Shown here in pieces: positions 38,224 through 41,458 of a stretch of 41,458 nt of DNA. The position numbers and the translations under genes are program-made. The notes below the pieces were generated by a model. The model saw nothing but the letters and a program-made list of their open reading frames with translations. It ran no database searches and was not told where the DNA came from. Source of the DNA: a virus; the IMG/VR virus record IMGVR_UViG_3300049783_000837, positions 1 to 41,458 of that record. One strand, 5' to 3'. The stretch's first letter is position 1. Every line of letters starts with the position of its first letter.

Positions 38224-38778
38224 ATGAAAATATTGCAAAGCACAGTTAAAAAATTAACACTGACGGATTTGGATAGATTGGATCCTGTAACTGTTTTTAT
38301 TGAGGACTACGAACCAGGAAAAGGGAAGATTACGTTTGAATGTTTTGGTAAATCTTGGTCTTATTATTGGGGTGGTATGAGTGGTCTCGGAATAGCTGAG
38401 TTCTTTCTATCTTGTAATGCGGCTTATTTAGTTAATTGCTTATGGGATCATTCACAAGAATCAACAGAATTAGATTATGACGGGCTTACAGAAACAATAA
38501 GAAAAAGCACTCTTGAATTGCGACGAGAAAATTTGATAGATGGATTTACGGCGCGTGAAATGTACAATATTGAAGATTGGTCAGACTATGCGCCGAAGCA
38601 CTGCTATGACACATGGACTTGTCCTGATCTAATTATGGAATCAGACTTTGAAAGGTATGGTTTATGGGAAGATGATATACCAACCAAATCAACTCCAGAT
38701 TATTGTTACTTAGCTAGAATAGTAGAAGCGATTAGCAAAGCATTTAGCATTATTAACCAAGGAGATAGCAAACAATGA
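38224..38778 (+). CDS. Conserved phage accessory protein (island B)
   Basis: 184 aa. DLDRLDPVTVFIEDYEPGKGKITFECFGKSWSYYWGGMSGLGIAEFFLSCNAAYLVNCL is a pattern found in accessory early proteins of many enterobacterial and marine phages (V.v...D..PG.GkIti.c.G..W..YWg.MG...i..F). No function is established. First gene of the island, ATGA overlap with the next gene. Confidence 0.75.
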   Translation: MKILQSTVKKLTLTDLDRLDPVTVFIEDYEPGKGKITFECFGKSWSYYWGGMSGLGIAEFFLSCNAAYLVNCLWDHSQESTELDYDGLTETIRKSTLELRRENLIDGFTAREMYNIEDWSDYAPKHCYDTWTCPDLIMESDFERYGLWEDDIPTKSTPDYCYLARIVEAISKAFSIINQGDSKQ

Positions 38779-38939
38779 AGGTAATCACATACACTGAAAT
38801 GAAAACCAATTTACGCAAAACGCTAGACGAATGCGAGCAAACAAATAACCCTGTTTGCATTGTGTCACGTAATAATCAAATGATAGTAATCAGCAAAGCT
38901 CAATACGATATGATGATTGATAAAATCAATGGAGAATAA
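38775..38939 (+). CDS. YefM/Phd-like antitoxin-type protein, 54 aa
   Basis: MKVITYTEMKTNLRKTLDECEQTNNP, then CIVSRNNQMIVISKAQYDMM: the YefM/Phd pattern (m.vi.yse.R..l..vld.v.....pv.ItR....vvlmS..ey..m). The next gene (60 aa) does not look like YoeB or Doc, so the toxin seems missing. May bind the island promoter or counter a host toxin. Ends in the GGAGAATAAATAATG junction. Confidence 0.7.
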   Translation: MKVITYTEMKTNLRKTLDECEQTNNPVCIVSRNNQMIVISKAQYDMMIDKINGE

Positions 38940-38942
38940 ATA

Positions 38943-39125
38943 ATGGATAAATTTAAATTAAATTGCATTACTGAAGTAAAAACCCATGATGAAAATTTAG
39001 CTGCAAAACTCATGCGGCATTGGCGCGATGAAACAGAATGTGATTTTGGTCGAGTCATCTCTCATGAAAGAATTACCGTTGCAGCGTGCACGCTTTGGAC
39101 TTTTAAATTTGTAGGGAATAAATAA
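38943..39125 (+). CDS. Hypothetical protein of island B
   Basis: 60 aa. LNCITEVKTHDENLAAKLMRHWRDETECDFGRVISHERITVAACTLWTF. ATG within GGAGAATAAATAATG. Beta/alpha, no family recognised. Too unlike RelE-type toxins to call one. Confidence 0.55.
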   Translation: MDKFKLNCITEVKTHDENLAAKLMRHWRDETECDFGRVISHERITVAACTLWTFKFVGNK

Positions 39126-39190
39126 TGATACCAATACTAATGATGACATCTAAAATACTTACATCTATGAGTAACAAAAAAGAAGAGTAA
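39125..39190 (+). CDS. Possible tiny ORF, 21 aa
   Basis: MIPILMMTSKILTSMSNKKEE, start overlapping the previous stop in a GGGAATAAATAATG junction, so it probably is translated. It may be only a link to the frame-disrupted gene after it. Confidence 0.35.
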   Translation: MIPILMMTSKILTSMSNKKEE

Positions 39191-39267
39191 TTATCGAAGG
39201 TGATATTGTTGATTTAAAAGTTACTTATGTTGCTGGTGAGCGTGTAGTTACTCAAGTTAAGCAGTAA
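39167..39267 (+). pseudogene. Small gene disrupted at an A6 run (or frameshifted)
   Basis: From ATG 39167 (MSNKK) one extra A in the A6 run at 39176-39181 would open RRVIIEGDIVDLKVTYVAGE and onward to the stop at 39265-39267, a sensible 33-aa protein. As given, the frame stops at 39190. Either a real indel, a homopolymer assembly error, or programmed slippage. Confidence 0.4.
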
Positions 39268-39268
39268 A

Positions 39269-39290
39269 AAAGGGGCGATTAAGCCCCTTT
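39269..39290. terminator. Bidirectional terminator between island B and the 39295 gene
   Basis: AAAGGGGC (39269-39276) with GCCCCTTT (39283-39290), six-base loop. For leftward RNA six T follow; for rightward RNA three T then mixed bases. It ends both converging units. Confidence 0.8.
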
Positions 39291-39294
39291 GATA

Positions 39295-39846
39295 TTAAAC
39301 CTCGGTAATTTCGTAATAAAAACCCTCTACAACAATGTCAGCTGCTGCTATTGATGTAAGTCTTATCCTAGCGCTGTTATCTATAGTGTCTTGACTAATC
39401 ATAGGCAACTTAAACTGCGCTGTTACTACCACGCTAGTGTCTGCTGTCTTATAATAATCGTGAGCAATATTTAAAGTGTAAGGTGATGCCGCACCTTCCG
39501 CCAAATCAAACACCAAATTCAGTTCTTGGGCAGCAGCATGATCAATAACTATATCAATTCTAAAATCAACAATATCACCAATCTTTAAACTACTAAAATC
39601 AAACTTATTAGTCGACGGGTTCCACAAGTTAGCATTACCATCAGGATTGTAGACAAACGTCCTTGTGCCTAAGTTATTGTTAGTTAAGAATGTGGTGGCG
39701 GATCCTGCGCCATGCGTTATCTTTGTACCTCCGTCAGCAGGGTTTGTTGCAGTATCATTAGCATAAAACCAGTAAGTTTTTGTTGCTGCTGCCGGTTGCA
39801 CTGTTGATGACAATATATCTTCAAGCAGTTTATTTCTAATGCTCAT
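39295..39846 (-). CDS. Probable virion protein next to the capsid gene
   Basis: 183 aa from ATG 39846 with AAGGA six bases upstream; a TTG at 39852 overlaps the spacing. Beta-rich: TKTYWFYANDTATNPADGGTKITHG, then DFSSLKIGDIVDFRIDIVIDH, and IVVEGFYYEI at the end. It looks like a jelly-roll or decoration-type protein. The place after the capsid gene fits a head decoration or fibre protein. No family match recalled. Confidence 0.6.
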   Translation of the reverse strand: MSIRNKLLEDILSSTVQPAAATKTYWFYANDTATNPADGGTKITHGAGSATTFLTNNNLGTRTFVYNPDGNANLWNPSTNKFDFSSLKIGDIVDFRIDIVIDHAAAQELNLVFDLAEGAASPYTLNIAHDYYKTADTSVVVTAQFKLPMISQDTIDNSARIRLTSIAAADIVVEGFYYEITEV

Positions 39847-39855
39847 GATCAATCC

Positions 39856-39966
39856 TTATAAGGCGTTAAGCCAGTCTTGTAAAAGTTGATTTCTGTTTTG
39901 TGGGTTTGTAACTGTGCCGCCATTTGCCAAAACAATTTGAGCAAGTAAATAATTCATTGTATTCAT
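39856..39966 (-). CDS. Small protein, 36 aa
   Basis: MNTMNYLLAQIVLANGGTVT..., GGAG site before ATG 39966, ends ten bases before the 39846 start. Between two terminators, so it belongs to the 39295 transcript. NPQNRNQLLQDWLNAL is a helix. Role unknown. Confidence 0.55.
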   Translation of the reverse strand: MNTMNYLLAQIVLANGGTVTNPQNRNQLLQDWLNAL

Positions 39967-39981
39967 AATCAAAACTCCATT

Positions 39982-40010
39982 AAAAAGGGCAGCATATAGC
40001 CGCCCTTTTT
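39982..40010. terminator. Terminator after the capsid unit
   Basis: AAAAAGGGC (39982-39990) pairs with GCCCTTTTT (40002-40010), nine base pairs, 11-base loop; T runs on both strands. It limits leftward transcription after the capsid and 57-aa genes, which would raise capsid mRNA relative to genes beyond. Confidence 0.75.
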
Positions 40011-40024
40011 AATTTAAAATAAAA

Positions 40025-40198
40025 CTACTTAATCTTTGTTAGCTTTAGTGCATCTTTTTCAGATACGGCCAAATCAGGATTCATAGAGCTTTTAAATTTA
40101 ATATCTACAATTTCAAGATGATTAACGTGTGCAAGCTCCATGACATTTTCTTTGTATTGATATGTCGGAAACTCAATAAACCAAAATTTATTTTTCAT
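40025..40198 (-). CDS. Hypothetical protein, 57 aa
   Basis: MKNKFWFIEFPTYQYKENVM..., AAGGG site before ATG 40198, two bases after the capsid stop. Small alpha/beta protein ending in KDALKLTKIK. Co-transcribed with the capsid gene. A head component is possible, unproven. Confidence 0.6.
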   Translation of the reverse strand: MKNKFWFIEFPTYQYKENVMELAHVNHLEIVDIKFKSSMNPDLAVSEKDALKLTKIK

Positions 40199-40200
40199 GA

Positions 40201-41157
40201 TTAACCCTTAGCTGGATCAGCAATTAATAAAACACCAGCAGACTCTTTTAGTGGCATAATTAAAGTCCAGTTAGTACCGGTTTCAAGCTGCGCCTTTACT
40301 GGTGATTTTACCGCACTATTCCAAGAATAACCAAGTACTGATACGTTTTCGGTGTATTCAGCTTGGTAAGTTGTTTCTAATCGAGTCTTGCCAGTACCTT
40401 CAACAATGGCACTGCGGAAGTCGTTATTAGATGCAATAGTTGCAGCCATTGGTAGCAAGCAAAGAACACGCTCTTTTGTACCTGCGATAAGTGCAGGACT
40501 GTCTGTAACTACTGTTCGTTTACCTAAGATATCGATTACACGAACCGTACCTTCACGGAATAGTGTTTGACCGTTATCTAAAGCTTGGCCGATCAACTTA
40601 TGAGCAGTTGCACCCGTCATAATTTGAGTAGTCAAATTCATCGAAGCATCACCATATAACGCGTGAGTATCGTTCAATGTGTTTTGACTGACTGCACCTA
40701 GAATACCGGTTAGAGCTGACACATCTAAAACAGCAGTTGATTCATTTGACAGTGCAGCAACTAAAACACCAATAGCTTTGTTAACCTGGTCTTGCATAAC
40801 AGCCATTGATAACGACTCAGAAATAACACTTAGCGCTTCACCTGGGTTTTTGCCAATCCATGCAAGTTGGTTAGGCTCCCAAGTTAGCGGACCAAAAGCT
40901 TTCATTGTTTTAACTTCGTTCATTTGATCTTGTGATAAACCGATAGCGGTAATCGCAGCTTGGGCGGCGTATGCGTCAACATCGCGCAAAGCTTGTGATA
41001 CGTTATTCCAGATGGCCTCTTCTTTAAAGTCACCCATCATCGCTTCGTTTACTAAAGCAATACCTGAAGCGGCAGTAAATAAGTCTGCTTTTTGGGTTAG
41101 TTTTATAATAATTGCAGTCTGCAGTTGTGTGTTGAATACCTTCATATCTGTTAGCAT
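40201..41157 (-). CDS. Major capsid protein
   Basis: 318 aa. MKVFNTQLQTAIIIKLTQKADLFTAASGIALVNEAMMGDF; FGPLTWEPNQLAWIGKNPGEALSVISESLSMAVMQDQVNKAIGVLVAAL; then TQIMTGATAHKLIGQAL and GKRTVVTDSPAL. The pattern of an HK97-fold capsid with the spine helix and A-domain, as in Jersey-like siphoviruses. Follows the scaffold gene by three bases; no strong ribosome site, so coupled translation is likely. Confidence 0.8.
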   Translation of the reverse strand: MLTDMKVFNTQLQTAIIIKLTQKADLFTAASGIALVNEAMMGDFKEEAIWNNVSQALRDVDAYAAQAAITAIGLSQDQMNEVKTMKAFGPLTWEPNQLAWIGKNPGEALSVISESLSMAVMQDQVNKAIGVLVAALSNESTAVLDVSALTGILGAVSQNTLNDTHALYGDASMNLTTQIMTGATAHKLIGQALDNGQTLFREGTVRVIDILGKRTVVTDSPALIAGTKERVLCLLPMAATIASNNDFRSAIVEGTGKTRLETTYQAEYTENVSVLGYSWNSAVKSPVKAQLETGTNWTLIMPLKESAGVLLIADPAKG

Positions 41158-41160
41158 GGT

Positions 41161-41458
41161 CTAATTACTCATTTGTCTATTGAAATATGCTGCTTCAAGA
41201 GCTTTATCACCCTTGCAAGCTTCTAATGTATCAGCCACGCCACCAGCGTTTCGACTTTGTGTTGTATCAGCCCCGCTGCTATCAACACCTTTTAATATTC
41301 GTTTAAATGAGTCTTGTTCGCTAGCCCAACTATTGAACTCGTCTACACTTTTTGCTACAACAACACCGTTATGCTCGAATGTTGGTGCGTACTGTTGTTG
41401 GTCATTATAACCATCTTTTAGCATATTTGACAACATAGCTTCTGAATTCCACTTATGA
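41161..41458 (-). CDS. Scaffolding protein, C-terminal part (gene starts at the left window end)
   Basis: Stays open from the window end down to a TAG at 41161-41163. Contains MLSNMLKDGYNDQQQYAPTF, then RILKGVDSSGADTTQSRN, ALEAAYFNRQMSN. Continues the 1-491 gene after joining the ends (about 215 aa in total). An ATG at 41436 is internal. C-terminal charged part probably touches the capsid. Confidence 0.75.
   Translation of the reverse strand, partial: HKWNSEAMLSNMLKDGYNDQQQYAPTFEHNGVVVAKSVDEFNSWASEQDSFKRILKGVDSSGADTTQSRNAGGVADTLEACKGDKALEAAYFNRQMSN
41318..41458. repeat. Terminal overlap, right copy
   Basis: Matches 1-141: 126 exact bases (41333-41458 = 16-141) and a 15-base edge with four mismatches. 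See the left copy. Confidence 0.9.

Overview
This window looks like one complete, circularly permuted genome of a tailed phage with a long non-contractile tail (siphovirus layout), about 41.3 kb long. The last 126 bases (41333-41458) repeat 16-141 exactly and in phase, so the ends join inside one gene, the scaffolding protein. The sequence is AT-rich. Its RdgC-like, YopX-like, lambda P-like, RecT/YqaJ and RusA genes point to a gammaproteobacterial host, possibly a marine genus, but the host cannot be fixed from sequence alone. I found no integrase, excisionase or CI-type repressor, so the phage is probably virulent although its early region is laid out like a lambdoid phage.

Control region (about 15.2-15.4 kb): two good sigma70-type promoters stand back to back. 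The leftward promoter reads a 57-aa gene, a terminator, two small genes, RecT, a YqaJ exonuclease, a coiled-coil protein and an SSB with a Gln-rich tail. A second leftward promoter (11.28 kb) reads a Phd-like protein, small genes and an M15-type endolysin. A third (9.73 kb) reads small genes, holin and membrane proteins and the terminase.

Rightward from 15.3 kb there are six small genes ending in a terminator. A four-gene operon then faces them on the minus strand (19.5 to 17.35 kb): RdgC-like protein, an 86-aa protein, a YopX-family protein and an HslV/proteasome-like Ntn hydrolase. Divergent overlapping promoters at 19.6 kb start the replication operon: O-like initiator with iterons inside the gene, P-like helicase loader, C5 cytosine methyltransferase, an unusual structured intergenic region with a cloverleaf-like RNA fold, then many small genes, an HNH-like protein and RusA.

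The rest of the minus strand is structural: tailspike, coiled-coil rod, tail hub with Gly-rich end, distal tail protein, tape measure, G/G-T tail chaperone with an evident -1 frameshift, tail tube, terminator and connector proteins, then capsid, scaffold, MuF, portal and terminase. Two short accessory islands (3.95-5.0 kb and 38.16-39.27 kb) run antisense inside this structural block. Each has its own promoter, and the two promoters are recognisably related. A free-standing HNH/AP2-type homing endonuclease sits between the scaffold and MuF genes.

Most promising for follow-up: the cloverleaf-like RNA at 23573-23676 and its two upstream hairpins, the related antisense islands, the phage proteasome-like gene in the RdgC operon, the duplicated leader around a terminator in the left operon, two Phd/YefM-like proteins without an obvious toxin, two tiny Lys/Arg-rich peptides, and the iteron-type origin.
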